This document shows positions 25,662-33,111 of a stretch of DNA of 64,000 bases, piece after piece (the first letter of the stretch is position 1; every line of letters begins with the position of its first letter). A program made the position numbers and the translations under genes. This DNA comes from an uncultured Oscillospiraceae bacterium (GTDB lineage Bacteria > Bacillota > Clostridia > Oscillospirales > Ruminococcaceae). The stretch spans positions 94,532-158,531 of the forward strand of contig CAJJZS010000005.1 of NCBI GenBank assembly GCA_905197685.1, in the 5' to 3' direction. Below the pieces are notes generated by a model that saw only the letters and a program-made list of their open reading frames with translations, was not told the origin of the DNA and searched no databases.

Positions 25662-26726
25662 TTATTTTTCCGGCGATTCCGACCGCTGTTCCAAGCGGCT
25701 CTGCCCGCGCATAATCTGGTAGGAAAGGTCCAGACGGGACGGACAGATGTAGCTGCAACTCGAGCAGCCGATACAGCGGGAAATGCCGAGTTCAACCGCT
25801 TTTTGGGTGTGGTGGGTGGTGACGCAGCGGTACAGCTTGCGGGGATTTAGCCCCTGCGGACAGGCTTCGATGCAGCGTCCGCAGCCGACGCAGTTGTAAA
25901 GATGCTCCTGGCGGTCAACATGAAACGCCAAAACAGAACGGGTTACAGCCTGCACCGAGGTATGTTCCGGGTCATTGATTAAAATGCCGTGCATCGCGCT
26001 GCCCTCGATGATGTAGGAGGGGGTGCGGGTTAAGCCGCAGCGTTCCAGAATCTGCGCGACGGGGGTGCCGACGGTCACTTCCAGGTTGCACGGGTTTGCC
26101 ACGCAGTTTCCCGCAACGGTAACAAAGGAGGTAGTCTGTACCTGTCCCTGCGTTACGGCGCGGTAAAGGTGTAACAGCGCGGCAGAGCCGACAATCAGCG
26201 CGTCTTTGGAAAAGCCGCGAAAGGCGCGGATTTCCATCGGATAGCGTCCCTCCATGCGGCGAACCTCAACCGATTCGATGGCGGCAGGAATTTTTGTATC
26301 CAAAGCGGACATATTTTTATATACGGCGATAAAACAGCTTTGCGCCTCCAACGCCTCGGACAGCCACTTGAGCGCCTGCACCGCCTGAGCGCGGCAGTGC
26401 AGCAGAGGGTTAATCTGGCTGGATACATAAGGTTCGTCGTCGATGGCGTCGGCGCATAAAACCGATACCTTTTTCGGGCATTTTTGCAGTTTATCCGCCA
26501 AAGGTTTTCCGTCCCGCTCGTCAACAATGCCGGCAAGGCGGCAGATTTCAATCAGCTGCGCTTTGGAAAGCGGCTTGGAATCGTCCCGCTCATAGAAAAA
26601 CGGCTGACTGTGCAGGGTGGAAGAACTGAAGAAAGGCAAAAACGGTTTGGAAAGAGCCGGTTCCTTTTCCTGCTCCAGCAGGATTCCGTTGGAAGAACCG
26701 GTCGCTAACCAGTTAAAAAAAGACAT
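25662..26726 (-). CDS. Short, divergent RnfC-like iron-sulphur subunit
   Basis: A 354-residue protein of the RnfC family, some 80-100 residues shorter than usual. It keeps the SLBB-like region (NPCNLEVTVGTPVAQILERCG, about 246-266) and two C-terminal 4Fe-4S motifs, CVGCGRCIEACP (about 300-311) and CIGCSSCSYICP (about 337-348). It lacks the N-terminal barrel-sandwich domain, and the glycine-rich NADH/FMN segment (GGAGFPTHxK and NxxECEPY) is reduced to ADAIDDEPYVSS. The start at 26726 has an AAAGGAG site. It is the first gene of the C-D-E-A-DUF4015 operon. Confidence 0.8.
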   Translation of the reverse strand: MSFFNWLATGSSNGILLEQEKEPALSKPFLPFFSSSTLHSQPFFYERDDSKPLSKAQLIEICRLAGIVDERDGKPLADKLQKCPKKVSVLCADAIDDEPYVSSQINPLLHCRAQAVQALKWLSEALEAQSCFIAVYKNMSALDTKIPAAIESVEVRRMEGRYPMEIRAFRGFSKDALIVGSAALLHLYRAVTQGQVQTTSFVTVAGNCVANPCNLEVTVGTPVAQILERCGLTRTPSYIIEGSAMHGILINDPEHTSVQAVTRSVLAFHVDRQEHLYNCVGCGRCIEACPQGLNPRKLYRCVTTHHTQKAVELGISRCIGCSSCSYICPSRLDLSYQIMRGQSRLEQRSESPEK

Positions 26727-26819
26727 GAGGAAAAAACTCCTTTCGGATATCGCAGACAGCCGCAAAATCGGGCTGAAAAACAAATCAAATCAAGCTATGG
26801 GGAAAGGGATGGTCGGAAG

Positions 26820-27437
26820 ATGAAATTCAGGCAATCGGGGGGAAACCGTGTGGAAATCGTATTGACCCCCAAAGAGGTTTCCGCGCTGCGATTAAGTCCC
26901 GACGGGATGGATTGTGAAAATCCCTATGTCAGAAGGGTACTCAGCGAGCTGGTGCGCCGGGCGGCAAGAGAACTGGGATTTTCTTTGGAAGTCGGATTTT
27001 CCGGGCAAAGCGGATTGTTGCAGGGTCGGGAAGAATTTCTGCTGGAAATATCGGACGAACAGGAAAACACGGTGCTGACAGTCAGTCCCGTTTGTTTTGA
27101 AAAGCAGCCTGGGCAAAGCGCGGCAGATTCCCCCAAAAACAGCGTGCAGCTTTACCGCTTTGCAGGCAGCGAGGAGATGATTTGCGCCTGTCTTGCCCTA
27201 TCCGAAACGTTCAAAGAAAAAATCGGAAAAAGCAGCCTGTACCGCCTTTCGGACGGCAGGTTCTGCCTGATGCTTGTTCTGGAACAAGCGCAGGAGGAAA
27301 AAGCCAAACGGATTTTGCTTGAATACGGGGAAAAGGCGCGCCGCGACAGCCTTGCGGCGGCGGTTCTTGCCGAGCATATGCCGTGCTTTTTGCCCGATAA
27401 GGCAATCCAAACCATTCAAAATTTCTTTTCCCGGTGA
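26820..27437 (+). CDS. mecA: MecA-family adaptor protein
   Basis: A 205-residue protein like MecA, the adaptor that delivers substrates such as ComK to ClpCP in Bacillus. The N-terminal substrate-binding part (KFRQSGGNRVEIVLTPKEVSALRL) aligns with MecA starts. The C-terminal Clp-binding part shows YRFAGSEEMICACLAL, GKSSLYRLSDGRFCLML and LLEYGEKARRDSLAAAVLAEHM, the known pattern F.d.e..i....SSLYk..g.Y.L. The start at 26820 matches the family N-terminus; a GTG at 26850 is an alternative. It is divergent from the Rnf-like operon and convergent with rpe, with only 4 bp between. Confidence 0.75.
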   Translation: MKFRQSGGNRVEIVLTPKEVSALRLSPDGMDCENPYVRRVLSELVRRAARELGFSLEVGFSGQSGLLQGREEFLLEISDEQENTVLTVSPVCFEKQPGQSAADSPKNSVQLYRFAGSEEMICACLALSETFKEKIGKSSLYRLSDGRFCLMLVLEQAQEEKAKRILLEYGEKARRDSLAAAVLAEHMPCFLPDKAIQTIQNFFSR

Positions 27438-27441
27438 GCTT

Positions 27442-28086
27442 TTAGCAAATCAGCGATTGTAAAGCGGCTGCGTAGTCCTCTTTAGAGAACAGGTAGGAAC
27501 CCGCTACCAGCACATCTGCGCCGGCGTTGACGCAAACCTTTGCGGTTTCTGCGTTTACGCCGCCGTCCACCTCAAGGGCAATCTCTCTGCCGCTTTGGGT
27601 AATCCATTCACGGATTTGGGAAACCTTCGGCATCATGTCAGCCATAAATTTCTGCCCGCCGAATCCCGGTTCCACAGTCATCACCAACACCATATCTGCC
27701 TTGTCCAGATACGGCTTTACCGCTTCGGCAGGGGTTTTCGGTTTCACCGAGATGCCGACCTTGACGCCCTTTGCTTTGATTGCGTCGATTACGGCGTCGG
27801 CATTGTCGTCACATTCCAGATGGAAGGTGATGAGGTCTGCCCCCGCCTTTACAAAATCGTCGATGTAGCTCAGCGGGTGGCTTATCATCAGGTGAACGTC
27901 GAAGATACCGTCAAAATCCTTGCGGATACATTTCATTACCGGAGCGCCGAACGAGATGTTCGGAACAAAATGACCGTCCATCACGTCGATGTGCAGCCAC
28001 GGCGCGCCTGCCTGCTGCATTTTTTTAGCCTCTGCGCCTAAATTTGCAAAGTCGGCAGAAAGAATGGAAGGGGAAATTTTTATCAT
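27442..28086 (-). CDS. rpe: Ribulose-phosphate 3-epimerase
   Basis: A 214-residue TIM-barrel enzyme of the pentose phosphate pathway that interconverts ribulose 5-phosphate and xylulose 5-phosphate. Signatures are SPSILSADFANLGAE (residues 5-19), HIDVMDGHFVPNISFG (about 32-47), the active-site MVMTVEPGFGGQKFM (about 133-147) and EVDGGVNAETA. Length is normal. It is a single gene with a consensus promoter and a palindrome at the expected start point of transcription. Confidence 0.96.
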   Translation of the reverse strand: MIKISPSILSADFANLGAEAKKMQQAGAPWLHIDVMDGHFVPNISFGAPVMKCIRKDFDGIFDVHLMISHPLSYIDDFVKAGADLITFHLECDDNADAVIDAIKAKGVKVGISVKPKTPAEAVKPYLDKADMVLVMTVEPGFGGQKFMADMMPKVSQIREWITQSGREIALEVDGGVNAETAKVCVNAGADVLVAGSYLFSKEDYAAALQSLIC

Positions 28087-28121
28087 AAAGGGACACTACC
28101 TTTCTAAAATCCTTATATTTG

Positions 28122-28169
28122 AACAGAACAGTTCTGTTTTATTTTAAACCAACTGTCGGGAAAGGTCAA
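28122..28169 (-). promoter_or_regulatory. rpe promoter with a 17-bp palindromic operator
   Basis: TTGACC (28164-28169), a 17-bp spacer and TAAAAT (28141-28146). Immediately downstream is the perfect palindrome AACAGAAC-A-GTTCTGTT (28122-28138). A repressor bound there would block initiation; the regulator is unknown. Confidence 0.7.
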
Positions 28170-28381
28170 TCTTTTCCGGGTTGAGGAACGATTGAAACGG
28201 TCGAATTTTATAATTGTTCATAAAATAAAGGCATTGTACGGCGCGGGTATTTTGTGGTAAGATAAATATAGAATCGGCATTTTTAAAATCTTACCGGATA
28301 AAGCGAACGCCGGAAGGAAGGACAAAACTGAAAAGTGCCCGAGAGCAGAACAAAACCGGGAGAGCAGAAAGGATGAAAGAT

Positions 28382-29548
28382 ATGATTGACCGAAGAAGGA
28401 TAGAAACATTGGGAGAAGAAATTTCTGTTTTGGGTTACGGAGGAATGCGTTTTCCCAAAAACGGGGATCAGGTAGATGTGCCGGCAGCGGTAAAGCTGCT
28501 CAGAACCGCCTATGAGATGGGCGTCAACTATTTTGACACCGCAGTGGTTTATCATAAGGGCGAATCGGAAAAGATTTTTGGGGAGGCTTTCTCCGTTTAT
28601 GACCGAAGCACCTACTACCTTGCGGACAAAATGAGCATCTGGGTCTGCAACAGCGAACAGGAAATGAAGGATTTGTTCGAGCGTCAGCTCAAAACGCTCA
28701 ATACCGATTATATTGACTTTTATTTGGTACACAGCTTAAACAGAAATCACTACCAAAAGGTAAAGCAGTTCCGCTGTGTCGAGTTTTTGCAGGAGATGAA
28801 GCGTCAGGGTAAGATTAAGCACCTCGGCTTCTCCTTCCACGATACCTACCCTATCTTTAAAGAAATTCTCGACGATTACGACTGGGATTTTGTGCAGATT
28901 CAGTTAAACTATCTGGATTGGCAGAATCAGGGCGCGGAACAGCTGTACCGCGAATTGGAAAAAAGAAATCTCCCCTGCATGGTTATGGAGCCGGTGCGTG
29001 GCGGTTATCTTGCAAATTTAGACGAAAAACGGGCAAAACCGTTTTTGCAGGCAAAGCCGGAACGCTCGGTAGCGGGTTGGGCAATCCGCTGGGCAGCGTC
29101 GCTCCCGCAGGTTGCCGTCGTACTTAGCGGAATGAGCGATATGCAGCAGCTGGAAGATAATGTTTCTCTCTTAACAAACTTTCAGCCGATGGATAAAGCG
29201 GAGCTGGAAGCGGTGCAGCAGGTGGTGGATTCGATTCGGGAAGTCAACGATGTTCCCTGTACCGGCTGCCGCTACTGTATGGATTGCCCGATGGGCGTCG
29301 ATATTCCCGAGATTTTCGCCGTCTATTCCCGCCTGAAAATCTTTGAAAAGGAAAAGAGCTTTGTCGAGGATTATGAGGAAATCATTCAGAATCAAAACGG
29401 CGCGGACCGCTGCGTGCGCTGCGGCAAGTGTATGACCCATTGTCCGCAAAGTATCAAAATTCCGGATAAACTGGAAATGATTCACAAACTCTACCTTCAG
29501 AAAAAAGAAGAACAGAAAGCCGAACAAGAGGCGCAGAACGCAAAATAG
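28382..29548 (+). CDS. Aldo/keto reductase with C-terminal ferredoxin domain
   Basis: A 388-residue protein. The N-terminal 270 residues are an aldo/keto reductase barrel (LGYGGMRFP, GVNYFDTAVVYHKGESE with the catalytic Asp-Tyr, DFYLVHSL with the catalytic His, LGFSFHD). The C-terminus has CTGCRYCMDCPMGVDI and CVRCGKCMTHCPQSIKIP, two Cys clusters for Fe-S centres. Such proteins are common in anaerobes and are presumed ferredoxin-linked oxidoreductases of unknown substrate. ATG 28382 is preferred to 28373, since AAAGGA lies 8 bases before it. Confidence 0.9.
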   Translation: MIDRRRIETLGEEISVLGYGGMRFPKNGDQVDVPAAVKLLRTAYEMGVNYFDTAVVYHKGESEKIFGEAFSVYDRSTYYLADKMSIWVCNSEQEMKDLFERQLKTLNTDYIDFYLVHSLNRNHYQKVKQFRCVEFLQEMKRQGKIKHLGFSFHDTYPIFKEILDDYDWDFVQIQLNYLDWQNQGAEQLYRELEKRNLPCMVMEPVRGGYLANLDEKRAKPFLQAKPERSVAGWAIRWAASLPQVAVVLSGMSDMQQLEDNVSLLTNFQPMDKAELEAVQQVVDSIREVNDVPCTGCRYCMDCPMGVDIPEIFAVYSRLKIFEKEKSFVEDYEEIIQNQNGADRCVRCGKCMTHCPQSIKIPDKLEMIHKLYLQKKEEQKAEQEAQNAK

Positions 29549-29558
29549 TAAAATAAAA

Positions 29559-29592
29559 CGAGGGGGCATCTTTTATAAGATGCCCCCTCGTT
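29559..29592. terminator. Bidirectional intrinsic terminator
   Basis: A 15-bp stem (ACGAGGGGGCATCTT with its complement) and 4-nt loop between two convergent genes. Confidence 0.85.
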
Positions 29593-29601
29593 GTCTGCGC
29601 T

Positions 29602-30048
29602 CTAAAGGAACAAGTGATAGATTCTTTGCCGTTTCATGCCTTCTTCCCAATAGCAGTAGGTTTTGGGAACGGTACAAATTTCAAGCAATTTTGCGCCGAG
29701 GTGTTCGATGGTTCGGTAAGATGCAGCGTTGTCCTCGTTGCAGGTAATGTCCAGATAATCCATTCCGTGCGCTTTGGCGACCGGCAGAACCATTCGGCAG
29801 GCAGCGGCAGCATAGTGCTGACCGCGATAAGGCTCGTCGATTTCGTAACCGATATTGCCGTTGTAGTAGGAATGAAAGTTATGACCGATTCGGATGCTGA
29901 TTTTTCCGACAGGCTGACCGGAATCGGTTAGGCAAATCTTATAGTAGTAAAACGGGACAGCCTGCTCGTTTCCGGGGTTTTTCTCGATGATTTTTAAAGT
30001 AAGGGTGTCTCCGATGATTGTGTCAAAGCAATCCAAAAAAGAAAACAT
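29602..30048 (-). CDS. GNAT family N-acetyltransferase
   Basis: A 148-residue acetyltransferase. The core shows GKISIRIGHNFHSYYNGNIGYEID, then EPYRGQHYAAAACRMVLPVAKAHGMDYL (acetyl-CoA loop, Q/RGxG/A region) and CNEDNAASYRTIEHLGAKLL, the standard GNAT C-terminal helix. The substrate is unknown. The start at 30048 has AGGAGG seven bases before; a frame to 30132 has none. A homologous but broken N-terminal fragment lies about 0.9 kb upstream on the same strand. Confidence 0.88.
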   Translation of the reverse strand: MFSFLDCFDTIIGDTLTLKIIEKNPGNEQAVPFYYYKICLTDSGQPVGKISIRIGHNFHSYYNGNIGYEIDEPYRGQHYAAAACRMVLPVAKAHGMDYLDITCNEDNAASYRTIEHLGAKLLEICTVPKTYCYWEEGMKRQRIYHLFL

Positions 30049-30128
30049 GAAACATTCCTCCTTGATTTTTACATAGCGCCGAACAGGCATGGAAAATCCC
30101 CCCGGTTTAACGGGTGGTTTTAATTGCC

Positions 30129-30905
30129 TCAAATCAATCTTATGTTTGTAATCTTGCAGCTGTTTTCCCTTGAATCATACTCACAGCCATGCAGTGTAAG
30201 CTCTGACATTTCAACCTCAACATTCAGCTTTTTCTTTTCGTTAAGTGCAGTTAATACCTCATCGTCAATCTCGTCAATGGGTATGATATAAGGCGTTCCG
30301 CTGTCGCTGACCTGCGCATCTGACCAGTTTAAATTAGTACCGTCATAGATCCAACTTATGGGGAGAAATTCGTTTTTGTCTGCAAACGGACGAAACGCCG
30401 CACAGCTGTCGTCATTTTCATCTATAGACAGATTACCTGTCATGGATATTTTACCTTCAAATGTAACTTCACTGAATGTGCCGTAGCCGCCGAGATTTTC
30501 AAAAGAGGTTCTGGCTTTTTTAACTTTGTAGCCTTTGAAGGTGTCGCCGGCGCTGACTTTTTTGTAGTACAATTGTTCGGTGTTTAGATCAAAACCTTTG
30601 TATTCAAAATTTTCTGCGTCAAAAAATTCGGGCGATTCTTCAGAATTAAAGGATAAGCCGGTAGTGTTCCTGACCCATGCACAGTCATAGTCAATGCGAA
30701 AAACGGTCTGTACTTTATCGTTAGAAAGTTCATCGCTATAAAGCTCTGTCACTTCTTCTGCGTCATAAACAGATAATACAGCTTCATTCGGAACGGGAAA
30801 TTCTGTATTGCCCTCATAGTTTTTTGGCAGAGTAATCTTACCGCCATTTGTGCAGGCTGTTAGGGCAATTATAACAATGACAATTAATACAGTTGTTTTT
30901 TTCAT
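30129..30905 (-). CDS. Hypothetical lipoprotein
   Basis: A 258-residue lipoprotein. The signal sequence ends in the lipobox LTAC (Cys18). The mature part is acidic, with no recognised domain. The gene looks more AT-rich and less codon-biased than its neighbours. It lies between an intact GNAT gene and a broken GNAT fragment, which suggests that it arrived with, or was bounded by, a duplication (inference). The site AGGAGGAATCCT before the ATG is good. Confidence 0.75.
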   Translation of the reverse strand: MKKTTVLIVIVIIALTACTNGGKITLPKNYEGNTEFPVPNEAVLSVYDAEEVTELYSDELSNDKVQTVFRIDYDCAWVRNTTGLSFNSEESPEFFDAENFEYKGFDLNTEQLYYKKVSAGDTFKGYKVKKARTSFENLGGYGTFSEVTFEGKISMTGNLSIDENDDSCAAFRPFADKNEFLPISWIYDGTNLNWSDAQVSDSGTPYIIPIDEIDDEVLTALNEKKKLNVEVEMSELTLHGCEYDSRENSCKITNIRLI

Positions 30906-30937
30906 AGGATTCCTCCTGCGTGTACAACACCGTTTTT

Positions 30938-31006
30938 TTTCTCAATGATTTTTCATGTCAGAGTTTTTCCGACAATGGTTTCAAAATAGCTGAAAAAAGA
31001 AATCAT
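30938..31006 (-). pseudogene. Truncated copy of the GNAT gene start
   Basis: From an ATG at 31006 (with GAAAGG upstream) the frame reads MISFFSYFETIVGKTLT, a stop, then KIIEK. The intact GNAT gene at 29602-30048 begins MFSFLDCFDTIIGDTLTLKIIEK. The nucleotide match covers about 70 bp and then ends, so this is a remnant of a paralogue with one in-frame stop and no body. Confidence 0.75.
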
Positions 31007-31027
31007 AAGCGTTTGCCTTTCTGTAAA

Positions 31028-31280
31028 ATAAAGAAAATTTTTTGAAAGTGTGTAGTTGTTGCACGAAAGCGTGCAACTTTTGGGGCAATTCGGGGTATTA
31101 GTGAAAGAGGTTATTAAAAGAACCGCCTCCGATAAAAACCGGGGAGATGAAAAAAGAATTGGTTAGAATACCGCAGAATCCCCTGTAACAGGCGCAAAAA
31201 ATAAAAATTTTTTGAAAGTGTGTGGTTGTTGCATGAAAGCGTGCAATTTTTGGGGCAATTCGGGGTATTGGTGAAAGAGG
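31028..31280 (+). repeat. Paired repeat element, copy B (two 80-bp direct repeats)
   Basis: Two units (31028-31110 and 31201-31280, period 170 bp) resemble those at 9.5-9.8 kb. Each has a hairpin: GTTGCACG-AAAG-CGTGCAAC in the first (31058-31077), and GTTGCATG-AAAG-CGTGCAAT in the second, where changes keep pairing through wobble. Both are followed by CGGGGTATTRGTGAAAGAGG. The spacer carries GGTTAGAATACC...GAATCCCCTGTAA. As in copy A, the element abuts the 5' end of a minus-strand gene, here the broken GNAT fragment 22 bp away. Confidence 0.8.
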
Positions 31281-31315
31281 GTTGCCGCCGTTTTTCTCAG
31301 TATAGCATAAAGCGG

Positions 31316-31357
31316 CAAAAAGAAAAACAGCCTCGGGCAGATTTGCCCGAAGCTGTT
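31316..31357 (-). terminator. Intrinsic terminator of hsp20
   Basis: An AACAGCcTCGGGCA / TGCCCGAaGCTGTT stem (31326-31357), followed on the minus strand by TTTCTTTTT. The 50 bp between it and the hsp20 stop hold nothing else. Confidence 0.8.
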
Positions 31358-31409
31358 ATAGGGAAAAAGTTGTGGGGAAAAATAGGATGCGTGATGCGCC
31401 GAATGACGC

Positions 31410-31856
31410 TTACTCGATAGCGATATATTTGTTTTGCTCGATTTTAGCCGGTTCCTGTTTCGGAACGCTCAGTTTTAAGATGCCGTCCTCAAATTTTGCG
31501 TGGACATCGTTTTGGGTCAGCGTATCGCCGACATAGAAAGTTCGGCTCATGCTGCCGGCATAGCGTTCGCGGCGGATATATTGACCGTCTTTCTTTTCCT
31601 CGTCTTTATCAAGACCCTTTGCGGCGGTGATGTTTAAGTAACCGTTATCGAGCTGAACGGTGATTTCATCTTTTTTAAATCCCGGCAGGTCAATGTCCAG
31701 TTCATAGCTGTTTTCGGTTTGGCGGACATCGGTTTTCATCATGTTGGCTGCGTGTTTGCCGTACAGCGGTCTGGTCATCTTTTCAAACTCTTTGTCAAAG
31801 TCGAAGTTCATCATTTCATCAAAAAGGTTTTCTCCAAAAATGCTTGGTAATAACAT
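31410..31856 (-). CDS. Small heat shock protein Hsp20
   Basis: A 148-residue ATP-independent holdase. The alpha-crystallin domain (about 38-140) shows DVRQTENSYELDIDLPGFKKDEITVQLDNGYLNI, and the C-terminal strand ends AKFEDGILKLSVPK, the family A.(Y/F).(N/D)G.L.(I/L).(V/I)PK. The N-terminal arm has MLLPSIFGENLFDEM, typical of clostridial Hsp18. A CIRCE element in its promoter indicates HrcA control. Confidence 0.95.
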   Translation of the reverse strand: MLLPSIFGENLFDEMMNFDFDKEFEKMTRPLYGKHAANMMKTDVRQTENSYELDIDLPGFKKDEITVQLDNGYLNITAAKGLDKDEEKKDGQYIRRERYAGSMSRTFYVGDTLTQNDVHAKFEDGILKLSVPKQEPAKIEQNKYIAIE

Positions 31857-31966
31857 AAATCATTCCTCCATCTAAATCCATAATTGTTGTTCATTGGAAC
31901 ATCGGGATTGGATCTCGGCGAGGCGTTTTGATTCCTTCGGAGGTCTTTTTCTTTTGTTCTGTACTC

Positions 31967-32009
31967 AGTATAACGCGAGGAATTAGCACTGTCAATAGGT
32001 GAGTGCTAA
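31967..32009 (-). promoter_or_regulatory. hsp20 promoter overlapped by a CIRCE operator
   Basis: TTGACA (31990-31995), a 17-bp spacer and TATACT (31967-31972). The inverted repeat TTAGCACTG-N9-GAGTGCTAA (31983-32009) is a CIRCE element with one mismatch and covers the -35, so HrcA would block polymerase directly. Confidence 0.9.
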
Positions 32010-32130
32010 TGTTAATAAAAGGGTTACAAAAAACATATTTTATGCAATAAGTTCATAAAATACAGCAGTTATTTGTAAGTTATTACAACACAAAACGGGA
32101 AAATGAAAACAAGGTTTCTCGGTTTTTGTT

Positions 32131-32874
32131 TTATTCTTTCTTATTCGGCTTTTGCGCTTTCACAATCAGCATCATCGGGCGGCGCATCTCATCTTTCATA
32201 CCGGGGAGATCCAGCATATCTTCCGGCGGCATCGGTTCGGCAACGGCGCAAAGGGTGAATCCGCGGTCAATCAGCGTCATCAGGTAGGCAGTCAGGATAC
32301 GGTGATATTTTATGACCGTTTCCCCCAAAAAGTTCGCGCTGCGCTCTCCCTGCTCATAGTAGCGGTCAACCGGAAAGTGGGAGATGCTGCCGTCGGGGTT
32401 GTACACCCAGTCCTGCGAGCCCTGCGCGGTGAAAACGGGGTGTTCGCAGGAAAAGATGAAGATACCGTTCGGCTTTAAGGATTGAAAAACGCGCCGAACC
32501 GTTTCCTCAAAATCCCGGACATAATGCAGGGCAAGCGAACTGAACACAACATCGAAGGACTGTTCGGGACAGGAAAAATCCTCAATGGCGCAGCAGCGGT
32601 ATTCGATACAGGGGGCGCTGTTTTTCTCTTTGGCGACAGCCAGCATTTTGTCGGACAGGTCGATTCCCAGCACTCGCTTTGCGCCGTGCTGCGCGGCGTA
32701 GGCGCAGTGCCAGCCGTATCCGCAGCCCAGGTCCAACACCTCTTTGCCGGCAAAATCGGGCAGCAGGGGTTGTAAGGTTTTCCATTCTCCCGCTCCGGCA
32801 AGTCCGAGGACCGAGCGGCTCATCCGGCTGTATTTTTCAAAAAAGATGTCGTCGTTATATTTATTTTCTTTCAT
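32131..32874 (-). CDS. Class I SAM-dependent methyltransferase
   Basis: A 247-residue protein with a Rossmann methyltransferase core. Motif I is VLDLGCGYGWHCAYAAQHG (about 45-63), motif II IDLSDKML, and the loop FDVVFSSLALHYVRDF is typical of UbiE/COQ5-like small-molecule methyltransferases. The substrate is unknown. The start at 32874 has AAAGGAGC; the longer frame to 32991 is hydrophobic and lacks homology. It is a single gene. Confidence 0.88.
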   Translation of the reverse strand: MKENKYNDDIFFEKYSRMSRSVLGLAGAGEWKTLQPLLPDFAGKEVLDLGCGYGWHCAYAAQHGAKRVLGIDLSDKMLAVAKEKNSAPCIEYRCCAIEDFSCPEQSFDVVFSSLALHYVRDFEETVRRVFQSLKPNGIFIFSCEHPVFTAQGSQDWVYNPDGSISHFPVDRYYEQGERSANFLGETVIKYHRILTAYLMTLIDRGFTLCAVAEPMPPEDMLDLPGMKDEMRRPMMLIVKAQKPNKKE

Positions 32875-32984
32875 TCTAAAGCTCCTTTCTTTTTGCTGAA
32901 CAGCAAGAATTATACCATAAAACGGGTGGAAAGTCCAAAAGAAAACAGGATATTTTTTAGTAAAAAAGAATAAAAATACATTAT

Positions 32985-33070
32985 TTGACATTTTACTTTC
33001 TGTATGATATACTGAAACGCAGAAAAGAGCGTTTGCGGATCATATGGAGGTCTGCAAACGCTCTTTTTTC
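32985..33070 (+). promoter_or_regulatory. Strong promoter followed at once by a terminator hairpin (leader RNA)
   Basis: TTGACA (32985-32990), a 17-bp spacer and TATACT (33008-33013) predict a start near 33020. Only a few bases on begins a stem of 16 pairs with a 7-nt loop (33026-33064) and then T6CT6. Transcripts should mostly end near 33070, giving a short RNA of about 50 nt, or be released into the YitT gene under some condition. Confidence 0.75.
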
Positions 33071-33111
33071 TTTTTTAAAATACGGGAAAACACTTTGGGA
33101 GGAAGATAACG

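Noticed and set aside
31220..31420. A 66-codon frame across repeat unit B2
   Set aside because: It covers the repeat, the hsp20 terminator and the end of hsp20 on the other strand. The repeat units carry stops in equivalent frames, so they are not coding.
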